A program made the translations under genes and the position numbers. Under the pieces are notes generated by a model that worked only from the letters and a program-made list of their open reading frames with translations, was not told the DNA's origin and did not search any database. A DNA stretch of 64,000 nt from Candidatus Rhodoluna planktonica (GTDB lineage: Bacteria; Actinomycetota; Actinomycetes; Actinomycetales; Microbacteriaceae). The DNA is taken from positions 1,240,001 to 1,304,000 of the forward strand of contig NZ_CP015208.1 of assembly GCF_001854225.1 (NCBI RefSeq), written 5' to 3'. This document shows positions 50,301 to 52,381 of this stretch, in pieces. Each line of letters opens with the position of its first letter. Within the stretch, counting starts at the first letter, position 1.

Positions 50301-51767
50301 TAGCTGAATGCTGCTTGCGATTGATGCAGAGAAACCCGAATCGATAGTGAGGCTGTGTGAACTTGTTGCAGCGCTAGTAATTGGCGCATTGATGCTCACC
50401 GAACCCGAAGAGGTTTGCATCAAAACATCGAAATCATTCAGTTCAGCATTTACTTCAGCGTTGTTGATTACACAGCTGACGTTGGCACCAATCGCGTAAA
50501 CATAACCGTTGTCGATGCCACACTCGTTGCTGGTGGCACCGGTGGTGACGTTGATGTTGGCCGGAATGTTCTTCAGATAGACGCGATGTGAAACGCTTTG
50601 ATATCCGGGCGAAGAGTAAGTGAGTGTGTAAATTCCACCAACTGCTGGGCCGGTCCAGTTCAAATCGGTGTAGGTTGCCCGACCTGCCGACGTGTTAACC
50701 ACCTTGGTTCCGGTGAGCACTGGGCCTCCGGTAAGGGTTGCGGTTACCGGCACGGTCACATTGGCAACCTGGTCATCGGGGCCAATTGCTTGAATTATTG
50801 GCTGCTGCGCCCAAGGAGTGCCGGCAATCGAGGCAATACCGCGCGTCTGAATGCGCAGCATTTGAGCAATCGGAGTTCCGCTCACCGGTGTCGACCAGGT
50901 CGAGTCACCATAGGTAACCCCGTCACCCTTAGCTTGAACCAAAATGCTGTAGGTGGTGCCGCCGGTCAGATTGCTAATGGTTAGCGGGCTGCGAGCATTA
51001 TTGATGGTCTGAACTGTAGTGCCGGCACTGTTTCGCACCAGGACGGTGTTCGATGAAGTTGCCGAGTCTGGGTTATTCCAGCTGACCGAAAGTTTCGTGG
51101 TCGAGTTTGAAACAGTTGAAACAGTTACCGAGTTTGGTGTGTAGAGGTTATACCGGTATTGAACACAGCTTTCGTGAGTGATCTTGTCGACACCACCGCC
51201 CGAGGCAACTGCCATACCGGTTAGCCAGTAGCCAGCTGGGCAGCTAAACGTTCTGTTTTTAGTTGAGCCGTAAGCCTGGTTTGGGTCGCTGACTCCCGAG
51301 CCACCAAGCTGTTCACACTTGACGCCCAGGTCAAATTGAAAACCGTAGGGCTGCTGGTAACCGTTTAGACCATCCGCGACATATCCGGCTGGGCAGGCGG
51401 AGGTGTTAGCTCCCGTACCGAAAACACTTCTGGGCTGGGTTAGACCGGTGAAGCCGGTAAGGTCGCTCTTCAATTGCGAACAGGTAAAACTCAAACCATT
51501 GATAATTCCGCCGGAGACAATTCCGGTTGTGCGAGTGACCTGAACGCTGGTGACAACATAGCCGTCATCACAGCGCACCCACCCCTGCTGGGTGCCACCA
51601 CCGGCAGCCAACCAGACGTTGTAGTCGGCGCGAGCTTGGATGATGTACGCGTTGGCCTGCTGCTGCGAACCCAAAAACACGGTCAGCAGCGACAAAACAA
51701 AAGCCACAACACCCATGAAAATTTTGCGCGAAAGTGGACGCGAGAATTGCTTAGCCGCTGCTATCAA
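18927..51767 (-). CDS. Giant modular cell-surface protein, 10,946 residues
   Basis: One open frame of 32.8 kb starting at TTG 51767 with AGGAG eight bases upstream. Order: signal peptide (1-40, cleavage ANA|Y); Cys-containing N-terminal domain (about 41-215); fibronectin-III domain (about 215-300); six ~400-residue beta-repeats (about 490-2,780); a less regular beta region to ~3,180; about 52 Ig-like units (about 3,190-9,490) interrupted once by a PA14-like domain (about 5,880-6,070); mixed Ig/YDG-like modules with Cys (about 9,490-9,960); three fibronectin domains (about 9,960-10,340); a Pro/Ser-rich spacer; a hydrophobic Ala-rich helix; an acidic linker; and about ten membrane helices (about 10,570-10,946). 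No LPXTG signal; the C-terminus itself anchors it. Probable giant adhesin or grazing shield. Function is inferred from architecture only. Confidence 0.85.
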   Translation of the reverse strand: MIAAAKQFSRPLSRKIFMGVVAFVLSLLTVFLGSQQQANAYIIQARADYNVWLAAGGGTQQGWVRCDDGYVVTSVQVTRTTGIVSGGIINGLSFTCSQLKSDLTGFTGLTQPRSVFGTGANTSACPAGYVADGLNGYQQPYGFQFDLGVKCEQLGGSGVSDPNQAYGSTKNRTFSCPAGYWLTGMAVASGGGVDKITHESCVQYRYNLYTPNSVTVSTVSNSTTKLSVSWNNPDSATSSNTVLVRNSAGTTVQTINNARSPLTISNLTGGTTYSILVQAKGDGVTYGDSTWSTPVSGTPIAQMLRIQTRGIASIAGTPWAQQPIIQAIGPDDQVANVTVPVTATLTGGPVLTGTKVVNTSAGRATYTDLNWTGPAVGGIYTLTYSSPGYQSVSHRVYLKNIPANINVTTGATSNECGIDNGYVYAIGANVSCVINNAEVNAELNDFDVLMQTSSGSVSINAPITSAATSSHSLTIDSGFSASIASSIQLGTLGETLTVKAKQYIVTATNIRLITNKGRQIYWADTDAATALGGYFLLHSSSEINTANGVALPTNKAQTQAISDGGDVIIAGGVADSSGELPAGYATSNTTTWGVHLAPASKIYSGGGDITIRGRSIAGTSTWHAAVGIRDNVEINSGPGKIYIEGDAASTTASYASGIQFNYASYNTRTSITSASNDVTAINLIGRGSPNAAGIDNYYSGSSGTDITVQSLGSGAINLTGSTTNLGWYGLDLNSFDILSAGGKITLNGGAAGVALSRWYYAGIGRVVIGDCDQNDCGTQNFGYTATPTAADIDIFGDKLYFYGDNSKLRISTTGNLRILPVSANKLFTSTIDLFATFPRTLASFTLGYDLGQGAQAQMFRFRGNINSVGNIEAYAQNIDVIADLRTTGEGSGIKLKTAGYIYVYPNETLRTNYGPITLWADSDQATQLGGMVVLNSGNVLNSANGTSVPTSTAAVVAANNPNGDITIGGGSNAGDVPLGYAQGWNNWWGARVGIANTIYSGGGDITIRGRQQNGVSASWRGGVSIGAQSRVNAGAGRIVIEGDSTYNNAYNYYDNYAYGAGVELGHADDMSQATGTWITAAGGSANEPAITINGNGGMHENGIATYYTNSQDDVVVEALGAGGVSLTGNSSHVTNDYWQGIDIGGASILSKSGDITLNGGVNGIRLSSWQSTVSSTYFGACATGTCEGTDSANTSNANIKFVTGRLTTRGNNIYQQFKTTGTFEILPFASNNLFTNTVDFYADVTGPVASAQIGKNVGATAMVQSVYVRAAISSVDDIEINGSYVVTNGNLATTGANGDIRIRSNGNQDIYSPNISTAGGNIVFWADTDAATGLGGRVYFGGGQVIKSTAAAVPTTATTTASQTGGGDIIVAGGAAQTDNPNLPAGDSYGSGTHGIFLGYDATFYSAGGDVTMRGRASNGGWAAGVTMGYGVQINSGPGQVFIEGDATAGQSYYQPGIQLHYGSNGGNNLRIRSASNTHPAITLIGEANNYSSGIESYYADSADDTLIEAMGVGGITMTGRTNSAGYFGLNIDGVGVLSRSGKITLDAGQFGMAPGYETHTNTYPYGVGPNTFGDCRPSSALNGFNCSSAFNFSGTQRSSASVEIITGRFNVNNGGSTLLSNSAYVVFNTDGHVKFIPTAANGLFTGTLDIFANTDLQAAASGYVPARLASFIVGTDKGEAVNAQIVRLRGNLQTTGPVEVYADDLQVYGQVRVFGENNDILYKSSGSIYIGTYAHQTTDLGDVIIWSNSDNGTTTGRITVDNYTNINTFDGVAGSNTQTGGGDIIIAGGAGANGVPTGAAVSLNTGNHGVSIGSSAHSATYYTGGGDLIVRGFYHHPSSIWGGTAIYPGLTARTGAGKIYLEGKATGVGRGMEMSWGANGNINLVSAAGNSTSDDAITVVTSTANSADTGLLAQYWATTPANLLVQAIGEGGIHFEATAPANGSRYAMELNGLALLSAKGDITVDGGVSGIRFGNFTYYGERQSIFGFCGTTTCGGNSLVNGSSTAKITFVGDRIISPASGSNLNLNTSAAVVIEPKSDSFAAATSLNAVTSSIASLRLGKDNNLATVPVTLAGSYSVVGDIEAHGLDVYSSGTIMSTGTGAQSNKGILLKARRSVFINSISYYRTNGNPITFWSDSDENLEGAIAIANGTQLCSNFAAVNPTACETTGGGDITLGGGAADTGTKQYRPAGYATGSGTVNPSGHMSATTSGAVPLSGVGLGYTSGSYTATKLLSSGGDIVVRGQTTASTPGAGQFAFGVVTIAGYPGYTSEINSNGGEILISGKSRCATLGSAALCTPLQLGAWSGGNTTGSAITSTNAGDDAIRLEAIIADGTTGNDGFRALDYGNITSSGDLTITASSINMPAPVRVSVAGDLTIEPVSASFIAPVNLNSAWSILAPIPQSITIGKSGGGDGAAQNSAALTLGRGLTAKDFIKIYAGNIELSSGNFETTTAGAPILIKGTGFVRTNDATAAAFKTFRTNDGDITLWADAENNGSGHIRVGYYNGFYSTGGHVTIAGGADDGGTSAGITSSIAVANDGRPDGYSRAENGNTSVWTPGNYLGPRTTIQTAGGDIFVAGRGSQNASTSQAEQGVIGYNIQFDSGVGKIGVFGKTSSTAYGWAYGVFFNIFSADSFINQLTSANTSADAITIVGDSGASTQARAAGILTYYPKAGTTAETGVRIAATGNGGGIKLVGIGGSAPTAGAEIGAGVELNHTDILAKSGPIVIEGSTTNSTKAGIATSMLNNGWVTIGAKAGVTVNGVDLSVSESDVTLSADIIQQAVAYKAAINTKGDVLIQPLTQSFVPSYNTGGLSVASTASSLTIGKDGNTGGISIDTAIQVGTVTLKGGVVNVAQNILTNSIVPRAGPISITATSALTLNANLTTALDSDILISTDTLTLSSTATLLVNVPSTGAANAIGAIEISNFSANRGIRVGATASGFLSVAAGELSRLQSKFLRIGSANAGAIVVNADIARNTTSGSPARDTLKLITGSTVGSTGALSVTNLAVQATGTITLNNQNTVSNLALNSAATGNTAVVYVAKIGTPLYKPTTVDGVSPTYGVATQFTLENTPTDSSFNAIQNAILTPNPAISLRDAYGIKLETANFWANKYQATVAAKSVDARLAGTLTKETFAAASTFNDTKFVTGTGDQKLVVSIAPIAASGAPELLTASQETGIYKVASPDPTSIRVSWPMLTTKAGTPFGSGTVSPVTLPTVTLYDVGGNKVSAGDYRTATVTAELVSGVGVGGEIVAGATETASDAVAVFDQLALGGKVGESYSVRFSVLVTPSDGGAQRTLTATVNGVSITAGEPYKIHLTREPVNIIAGQAFSPAAKFEIQDRWGNLVIDVTDGAQAVNLSLVDATNTANVLAANTASVTSANGVGIIDNPNFTLAGTHKMRLSSGSLQSEISESFSVVAANPAKAVWVDGDTVAGGVSRVALSNQPQVEIQDQYGNRALTDNSTTVTLTAVAEDAQVGQVNVISNNVLKVASGRAIFTDLTVGARAADYRLSISSASNSNGFTVTPTATKSNVFSIVNGPSASLEIGRNAAVAKAGKAFSTAPIIRVLDADGSLVLDSTENVKLTATGFNTVGTTTVNVVNGVADFTNSGVGISGVEGAATLRFSLLDGATATGTFVNQSINLGNGDPFKLFVASQPNSSVVAGVNLNTQTVQVQDEWGNLVDDVAVAIMPYLVNATTGAEVDASARTTRNTSAGQVVYNQGDSTGLKWTKAGNYRVAYKAASLAGANQVATSSAFSIVPGAAAKLSWTTQPSSQVNNRAVFATAPVLTVQDQYGNRLTNDNTTVATVTVNADSANANAGVTAGASVGLTRTAVGGLITFSTMAPAGKATTGYYLTASSGSLTAPGNSSSFEIKPGSATAITVSPSSISAQAGVALGSAVTVSVRDVDGNVVTSVGSISASASVASPLSMTGLSGGATTASASVSSGVATFASGSFGVGGATGDHNISYRITVGNQTFFTNQTITLTPGLPSRIAVVTQPENVVSNQFFASDKKPAASVVDAYGNVIANSTASIRAELATTSGSVIGSVAAKDQATANGIATFAGATDLKFVTVGNYKLRFSYVSAAGDNSSVSEALSNTFAVTSAQPAQVAFTVDPTDVKSRAAFASAPVLQVQDASGNPVTGSTATTVTLEAVPTDPNNTSPIYITGNTATSAGGLITFSSLRVGAKVGEYKLRVASISNANTDLDMTGGQESAAFDIDFGSVAGLAITTSAGTGSGVSATTAVKAGITFDRQPVVAIVDADGNTVTSSTASVVAAISSPASLTVASQLQSTTVAATAGVVNFAGLRASGVSGSYDLTFTLVGNNAITATQTALDLQGGSATKLAVTTQPQATVTAGATMSSVRVTLQDAWGNTATEATNGITATLVDSSTGAILQSGGNAVSAVAGVATFSELAFTKSGSVKILFTGTGLTSATTNVFTINPAAVYQLGWIVDPGAALVNTELRSGAEISVDPVLEMLDVYGNRVTADQYDVTLQAVLTDANGDPTSTTISAAVGGTERSTAGVVTFSNLVFEAPAGTYRLKVSGFTKVTLARSLFRITTFSSTPDVTANSDPSSPFVFTYGAADHVSIDGGLAAGAAAGQPFTSMPIATVRDAADNVVQSFTGSIQVSAVGATLTGNTICEIKSDDFGIADFDEADCAASYAANMALAGKAGTVTLNYRVVGNSAITAATQNITLAAGAPTKIAIIDQPTNIVAGTNFATAATTQVQDAFGNLVTSGVYTTSVKRVIVDTVAGTEDASQAAVNNTTGSHSWSNAGTDQAGTYRIRFVGTATPTAGGSAANLTAVESDIFEISPAAANKLVFKNLAASVAARTNFATAPVVQIQDEFGNLVRDDNTVTGLTIVGVAADGSTLVDGNAAGNFISGNTATAIGGEFRFSNLKLGAATASGYRLKIASVTQSQGSNIDASALSSAFAITYGSPAKLELTTSAAGAAAGKPFTTSPKVTVQDLDGNTVISDALQVELTSADAEVFNTATITTANGIADFATATNKVGLKGSAGAKTLRYSLVSDKTIYVEQTALSLTAGDASKLTVTSQPADILAGEQFGTTVKVKVTDEWNNPVTSANTLTASLVDAISRGDIASSGITGAIATADAVTGIAEFGSLTFTKATNARIKFVTGSLVAYSDAFVISANVPHHLTFSTQPQPEAVSRVTMTTAPVVELRDQYENLVSTGYSATVTLGTNGSGNAVKSITNATRAAIAGKATFTNLAVGASVGNYRFNIASVAVTRNSDSSAVTLNSSAAESDEFRITSGVAAKLTLVTPAATAKSGAEFVTQPVLEIQDEDGNRVTAGDAATATITVAATGADLTPVSTTLSAVAGVASYQGVSAPKLALTGLVGSKTITYSATFGAAGNVTTFTTSQTIDLVAGTATKLGFRSATGGTVQPGTVRSGQAFASAPSVEIQDAQGNRVTSSNASVTAVLTKGLAGATGLTATATAVNGLATFTGASFAALIGSDYTLVYQATNLTSATSNQFEIKSGVAAEVRFVDNPIAIGAGIAFNTYVANTSASDVVPSVEVVDAAGNRITDATQPVVTATLLTSAGAEVTAMPAGVTATNLLSGKSITTINGYATFNSLTARALANTYKLRVSATVGGVAVPTSATADFTVRNGLLSKAVVEAAGANASSGSAFATQPAIILQDAFGNAYSFRYDGASTATYGSSSNGLSMNSAITTVAPADTQTLTHTWSALLSGKTTASGLGLRGLVNVAAVVTYEIGSPFASTYSVTQTWNLQAGAPTTIKLTQQPLGGKSASTLTQSPIIALSDAEGNTATSTLGSAVNITISSGTGSITSGTTSLQIPAGQLSVSAGTIGFTGTVTIPHTLTFATTGAFSKSITSEPFFLAHGAPAKLEFAPAVSTYAGLRETVIDSDSYWGNDPNYFDKNLPTRATKNLTSILNYAGGGYDSTLNRTFDANVTSIAYQFRGYFKAPSTGNYKFRIRGDDGNYLWVGSEALGNPSPYTGYSVMGNAASSSQFGGVSNADADNPTWDPDGDNGVTTSDIYLTAGDIVPIRIQQGNGDGPGYISFWWSFNGGSESTDLSQHFFNNCQPDVYCVLPNQSATGIAEGTPSTTVSAGVYTNSGALFAKQPRIVIKDAADNIATSDSSTRVTARVVGTGGKLLGTVTRTAKNGYVTFDDLKLAGLENTNYTLEFSTATITASDKIAKATNLQVKHGKATKLAFASAPATSVQSGVTLANFSVNVLDAEGNIITDNDFNADGVTGDSLNLVLSGSTGAAVNGAGNSATAAVTNGVATFTGVKLNAAIGDYTISVDSATAIDGSTGDASPITADISVTAGAPAKVVAVEQPAKVAAGVNLTTAPTVRILDVNDNWISDDSTTKVTVKLKKSNGTADSNFSAIEQQAVNGVATFSGLHFDTLAATGYTLEYQITEVAGTDVSGATTAASSAFEITPGSAAKFEWVAEPASTMANNTILTGESGAASPVIQVKDAFGNNTATSNDVTFTVSAAAQGSAELTSISGATASSVNGLITFDALKLRGKVGDYDLTFSAKDAAGNTITDLVFNAGATKRVTLTFGALDHIELATAASGTRNDLMFTTQPIVRVLDIDNNVISNATGAVSVAVSAAPNGGSIAFKSASQMNAADGIADFGLISGTKLGLVGTAGDYTLTYSYSGVGSVTQQVTLLPGTPAAINVVNQPQASVVTGEAMTGAVKVEITDASGNRVTQEDALSATTLTLVKSDDLSAVADVPSVTRSAVSGFVEFAGLNFTAAPGYYKLKFVMNGDTEYSDSFSIVKGNAHHFEIEFAPAANSIQSGVVFGTQPRIVIYDAKGNRLDSLGITVTASVVAAPAGSVFDAGNAASSADSTDNSLNNIQFDGMKLEAPVGQYRLRFTATATNTALPIHNTSVDSQLFSLSHGLANKLAISTPAASAKSRLALGTQPVITVQDSAGNTITSSNSRVRVTLADSNGQATNAVNFFNTSTQATSTEVIADTANGVVNFSDIALKGSAGNYRLVYSIVDTAGNQVSGTSSTFQTITLAAGAAAKLAITQQPSVTIGAGVVFSNAPKVQLQDADGNNITDNNTSTVTVSLVTNDGQTPATYSSAIANTSSTVTMINGVATFSGLKFGNALANNYNLSFQFNDLTAPAGSVVSNDFEIIPGKPHSISFVTADTKPKTTAVNNVVLKSAVDAEIRLVIKDAFGNIVTADDSTVVTAKVKTAGGTVTSLTNFTETAVDGVVVFDELTLRAKAANYVLSFTAANADNAVDGKSVDSDSITLTAGSAHQLALTRQAAGAKSGAAFTTQPEVALQDIDGNTITAGANSTVEITATVTPVNADGTARTVATDPTFTGVSKMNAASGVANFGGIAANNLGLNALVGNYRITFGATGLTLAQVPSQIILVTPGAASAITIETSMQSKLNAGDTLATAPQLYVRDAMGNHITDDNTTTARVSLIKPAALLANGENEVVTTSAAIAAVNGVITFNNLNYASTPGADYKLRFTRTGAATGVFSESAVFEIGHAVADHFEIAQAPSRAASGFDLTTQPVLRLVDRFGYTVYGVSDVSVKAELVNKASTDVFTASDVNVDALTGLATFTDVRIAAKKGNYQLRFTATDAAATKRPVDQKILTSATFALTHGAAADIRLVTAAATAKAGAVFGTQPVIEIVDDQGNRVDTGAQAATALTVATSYTGSRAIPATFYLNRNSVTTSAGLSQFGDDAKKLGLEGTEGAYTLSYSATFLAGTADEFTKTVSQSITLTPGAAYKLAESVAPNSTNVTGANFATAPAVKVLDQWNNHITTENSATATVSLVKPNSLLAQSEVQVKTASAAVAAVNGVITFNGLKYTDKPGEGYVLRYTLVNGVTTADSSSFELLPAAPAKLAWVTQPSGARSDINLTQQPVIQVLDEFDNPVKDANTSIVATVDSAPAGLQVSASSVASSATTGRATFSDLKLTGEAASYTVRFTANNPGTAVNGLSLTASVQLMHGVASKLSLTSASGAYAGTAMSSAAEVRILDAQNNLVTDDFYLAGGTARADSRLTVSASVTSTDINWLGRTVATSNRTVTIDAVNGVADFAYLATGFGLNGKVGTYQINFAATNSASESMTASQSIRLNHGAAASVTIKSGKQPQTSIAAGDVFAPVPELALFDAFGNAVDTNSTSRVKVQLIKASDETVVSTFGQNFQAVSGEVALSGLKFEDQPGDYKLRISLLATDNAELSTVISNTFTITPAAPAQFVLISNALGSVPTGVAIAPNPTFEIRDRFGYKVPTDNSTVITARLSTGSGTLTGTIETAANGVASFDALVLSSTPGSYELSFSAVSNGVTLTAPNAMQFTLTAGAPHRLVINQDAAGARSRMAVATAPIIHVVDSANNLVVAEPVVTVSLTDMAGNPVSSNVATLQGDVTRVTTNGVANFGLSDTLTSVGVEALKIQGVAGDYKLVYSIAAGDNYSATSISQTVTLAAGEATKILMATEPVAAKTGNVLITQPAVQLRDADNNPVQSDSSTVVSAEVIGVEVNGVTPTDGRFIDSSFATLLAAPTQVASNGVARFDGLRVKGEPGKTYAIRFTSGSLTATVSAGLVFTANDPHNIEITQQPVGGVNGAVLPTGPIVRIVDRFGYVLTNDSTTYVTAVIDSGTSGELGGDVTVQVSQGIANFNGLRLSGLVYEGNTTNRMNYKLKFKIGSTVTSTAATESINLTPAKASNIEVVTFADGARVDQPFTQAPVIKITDFKGNFVDTSGTVEFTAVRTDGANGAIIGGPFTVPNGYAQLSAAGMTGLIGDYTLSYKVTIARAGDADLVLNTSHSISLAHGDLNRIAVTTQPNSGTATGETLLTGPVVKLQDVSLNTVTGYAATSMTATLVDASTLAPIAGTEGYVVDGTQTVTTASGVADFGNIKVVGLPAKAYKLKFTLNNGAQTLPTAFSNSFTVTHAAPASIVISQEPVIGAKKAGETFTTAPIITIKDAFGNTVTSANSDFVVASIAAGTDGELNDAARIQVANGVAIFSDLTLGGLVYETGTINPMDYRLKFALEGSSFEVTSTTDLNLNPGAPFALVMLTQPVSSETGVPLTTMPKLGLVDKWNNRITSHTPFDVTMTVAPNNGALSFVQPLPDANNPADPNAPVVDRATRTMVNGELEFTDAILTGLPGQAYAFTFQSGAGTSVRSVSSTAIQVSAGAPARIAITTPIIGGVTGEVLAQQPIITVYDAFNNVVDNAGSICVTASPNNSAITSISAVNSPVRLNPLMVCATDGTIEFTDLIAGGSPDAAHKFNFTAEVPQTSVRQSYSLVTTSAEFNLVNDDAVGFAIVNQPVALRTGDEFSTMPTLKIVDQYGYLVKNDNSTEIEVTSSNPADAVLSGTTTVTATGGLVRFNDLSVVARPGVEYTLFFNELNPNVTWAQVQSNAYSVLPGVPAKLVVRTSAVTSLTGEVLTVQPVIEVLDRFNNLTTDNDSTVVSASISTDDQIGAMTGNVTARAVDGVASFEGLAMVGYPGTVYTIDYEAGTSIVAAEDTNKIVKKVTELELAYADVTYVRNLLVEPDTNSIEDPNGVPTYTVAADSAAVCSVSNAGDVTVTGAGECEITLSVPTRDYWLANSVTTSFTVAKADQPALVFTNASSIQFGNSLKLEITQAAGNITDLPTTPLVYTTTGTCEELGGKLFLGDAGTACTVTATRAGNSNFNPVSATQSVTVTKAEQPALEISTARTLQIDQVVELHTYGGAGEGAVSYQLASGEEFCEVYEEEGVWWLKALAAKTVNGNIAIACSVDAQKADSTNYIAGDLTSASFTVNKQEQFLTFASVVPMYPVAQSDAPVVDPAAPAAPANNNVYSYQVSAVSNAEAEVIYTLAADSIDNCSITGNTVTFIAAGDCVVYADSGATESHLAAPRISQTIVVGSLNQTITMAAIADAFVGDANIVLKATSNSGAAVGFTTANSSICSIDNNDTANDPSDDTLAINMAGICTVYANAAAGTNYTAASTVARSFKIFAAKAGAPFITSISPSNRTVTASFTTPSFNGGAEITAYRMVATPVEGDPIETSDCAVSQSGLNTCTLYGLTNRVVYTLTVQAITFVGYGEESPVSPEFTPAPSLMAVTSLIAIATPDGDIDLVWREPDAILGELQSYDIYAKLRGGDYEEDSLDAVAAGEVISYKDAQTGEITFTVPVEQLPGYVAPEPEVPPTDPNTTPVDNGSGGNVAPATFSSASFGGYSVGSFRMASMTGYPFSSPAVAAPAANVVRVNNTTATTNNTTPTSTDAASYEFKIVTITDEASAESEVNTANAVQTPKTAPGAPSKLVAEAEGIAALNITWGASTFDGGSQILEYKLSVDGVELRTFRRANTYVMPSLRYSTTYAVTVTARNAVGVSQAATVSVTTMANPTPPAPPVVPSPQPTVKPTPKPTVKPSPGANNGGSTVAPTPTPSASPSVEPSEEPNEPIAAPEEENEGPFAGLDDFFSDPGAAVADLLENLFGIEFGGPVANPGIGATGDDDAPPAPFDPLASEEGVAAMAEIVSDALVLVAGIAAAAAAAAGAAGSMGSMGSGTGSSNTGSNSSEAGRRPEEEGEEGEVSELEVSQDHLTLVKKAWGDKLAMFTIPLITFLDKRSHNAAERIGNISPLIAKLINDAAYLRAMLGSISLVGPIAAAILGIAGVIDNNAAMAAGEFDAIITPPWLILLGIAVLGAFDASAGFVGAATYILGSLLTAGHLPSTSEVQTMMGIMVLAMGPAILTTGFRVLRKFPATDGNMIWERIVDFAIAPFIAGWSTIAMVSAMPALAGLTLDVANHVSDFAWAIAIAIAIRVVLEEFVARAFPYRLNEINPDEIPDPSLIQRAIVLGIKYLIWVFIGGALVGPGWQVWVGSALFLLPAIGGWFADRLPNSPLIWRILPTGLPGLAFNLFIASASSLLITEWFGREPAFAQFTFVLLPLPLLALSVLGMFGREGATEDEDRPVKAYKWLYRIGGVVMLIITLRLAGII
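23290..42200 (-). repeat. Array of about 52 Ig-like units in the giant protein
   Basis: I counted 52 copies of a signature of the form [VIL]x[VIL]xDxxxN, for example VQVQDEWGNLV, each followed by a NGVATF-type strand and a YxLxF-type strand. Unit length is about 120 residues. Sequence types recur every three units: DQYGN-like, DADGN-like, DEWGN-like. Confidence 0.8.
33550..34130 (-). other. PA14-like domain inside the Ig array
   Basis: About 190 residues with FRGYFKAPSTGNYKFRIRGD, DDGNYLWVG and a GDIVPIRIQQGNGDGPG stretch, the pattern of PA14 carbohydrate-binding domains. Located between Ig units 23 and 24. It has the only Cys pair in this part of the array (FNNCQPDVYC). Confidence 0.75.
43430..50290 (-). 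repeat. Six ~400-residue beta-repeats in the giant protein
   Basis: Six occurrences of a GGDIxIAGG-type motif (near 50065, 48870, 47660, 46410, 45245 and 44220), each followed by YSGGGDITIRGR-, GPGKIYIEGDA- and GGITxxG-type motifs. Spacing is 1.0-1.25 kb. The first four copies carry an FGxC...C motif. This looks like filamentous-haemagglutinin-type beta-helix repeats. Confidence 0.75.
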
Positions 51768-51853
51768 AACTCACTCCTCTCTCGCCGGCGAAATCCCTGT
51801 ATTTTCGGGCATGGCAAAGCAAACCCGGGGGCAATTTGAGGCTAACAATCGAA

Positions 51854-51877
51854 AATAATTACAAAGATGTAATTATT
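51854..51877. promoter_or_regulatory. Inverted repeat upstream of the giant gene
   Basis: AATAATTACA (51854-51863) and TGTAATTATT (51868-51877) form a perfect 10-base inverted repeat with a 4-base centre, 87 bases before the giant gene start. AT-rich; either an operator or a leader hairpin. It lies in the 146-base gap after the thrombospondin-type-3 gene. Confidence 0.5.
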
Positions 51878-51913
51878 CGGTTATTCCGAACATATTTCTA
51901 AGCGCAGCGTGTC

Positions 51914-52381
51914 CTATTTTTTTGATGTTCGCCGGCGGTACCAAATAGCAAAAATCGTGCTGAAAATCGTGACCAGAATTACCCCGGTTATCGACCAAAA
52001 AATCGCAGAATTTTGGTTGTTTTCAACATCAAAAATGTCTACAAAACCACTGTCTTCATCGGTTTTTTCACCCGGTTGATTTGGATTCTGCGTGTCAACA
52101 CCGTTGGTTCCCGCAGGGTCGGGATCATCAAAATTAGTCACCCCATCGCCATCGATATCTTCGTCTTCGGCATTAACCACACCATCACCATCGATGTCTG
52201 GGTCAAGGTTATTTTCGATGCCGTCAAGATCGGTATCAACCGCAGTGATGGCAGAAATTGCCGACAAACCCTGAGCGCTGGCCGAAGGTGGTGAGGCAGA
52301 AATTGCACCGGCGAGAGCGGTTAGAACTAGGGCCAAAATCAGGATGATTGCCCCCAGTTTCTGAAACTTAGGGCTATTCAT
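51914..52381 (-). CDS. Thrombospondin type 3 repeat membrane protein
   Basis: 155 residues. Signal peptide (about 1-36, cleavage near ASAQG), then about three acidic calcium loops of thrombospondin-type-3 style (DTDLDGIENNLDPD, DIDGDGVVNAEDED, DIDGDGVTNFDDPD), an Asn/Gln-rich spacer and one C-terminal membrane helix (SITGVILVTIFSTIFAIW) with a basic tail. It is a wall-facing calcium-binding protein. The start overlaps the DUF3048 gene end by eight bases and the giant gene follows on the same strand, so it may assist the giant protein's display. That link is inference. Confidence 0.82.
   Translation of the reverse strand: MNSPKFQKLGAIILILALVLTALAGAISASPPSASAQGLSAISAITAVDTDLDGIENNLDPDIDGDGVVNAEDEDIDGDGVTNFDDPDPAGTNGVDTQNPNQPGEKTDEDSGFVDIFDVENNQNSAIFWSITGVILVTIFSTIFAIWYRRRTSKK

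Noticed and set aside
18927-51767. Many long frames antisense to or inside the giant gene
   Set aside because: They follow from GC-biased codon structure and repeats, lack ribosome sites and encode low-complexity, non-family sequence.
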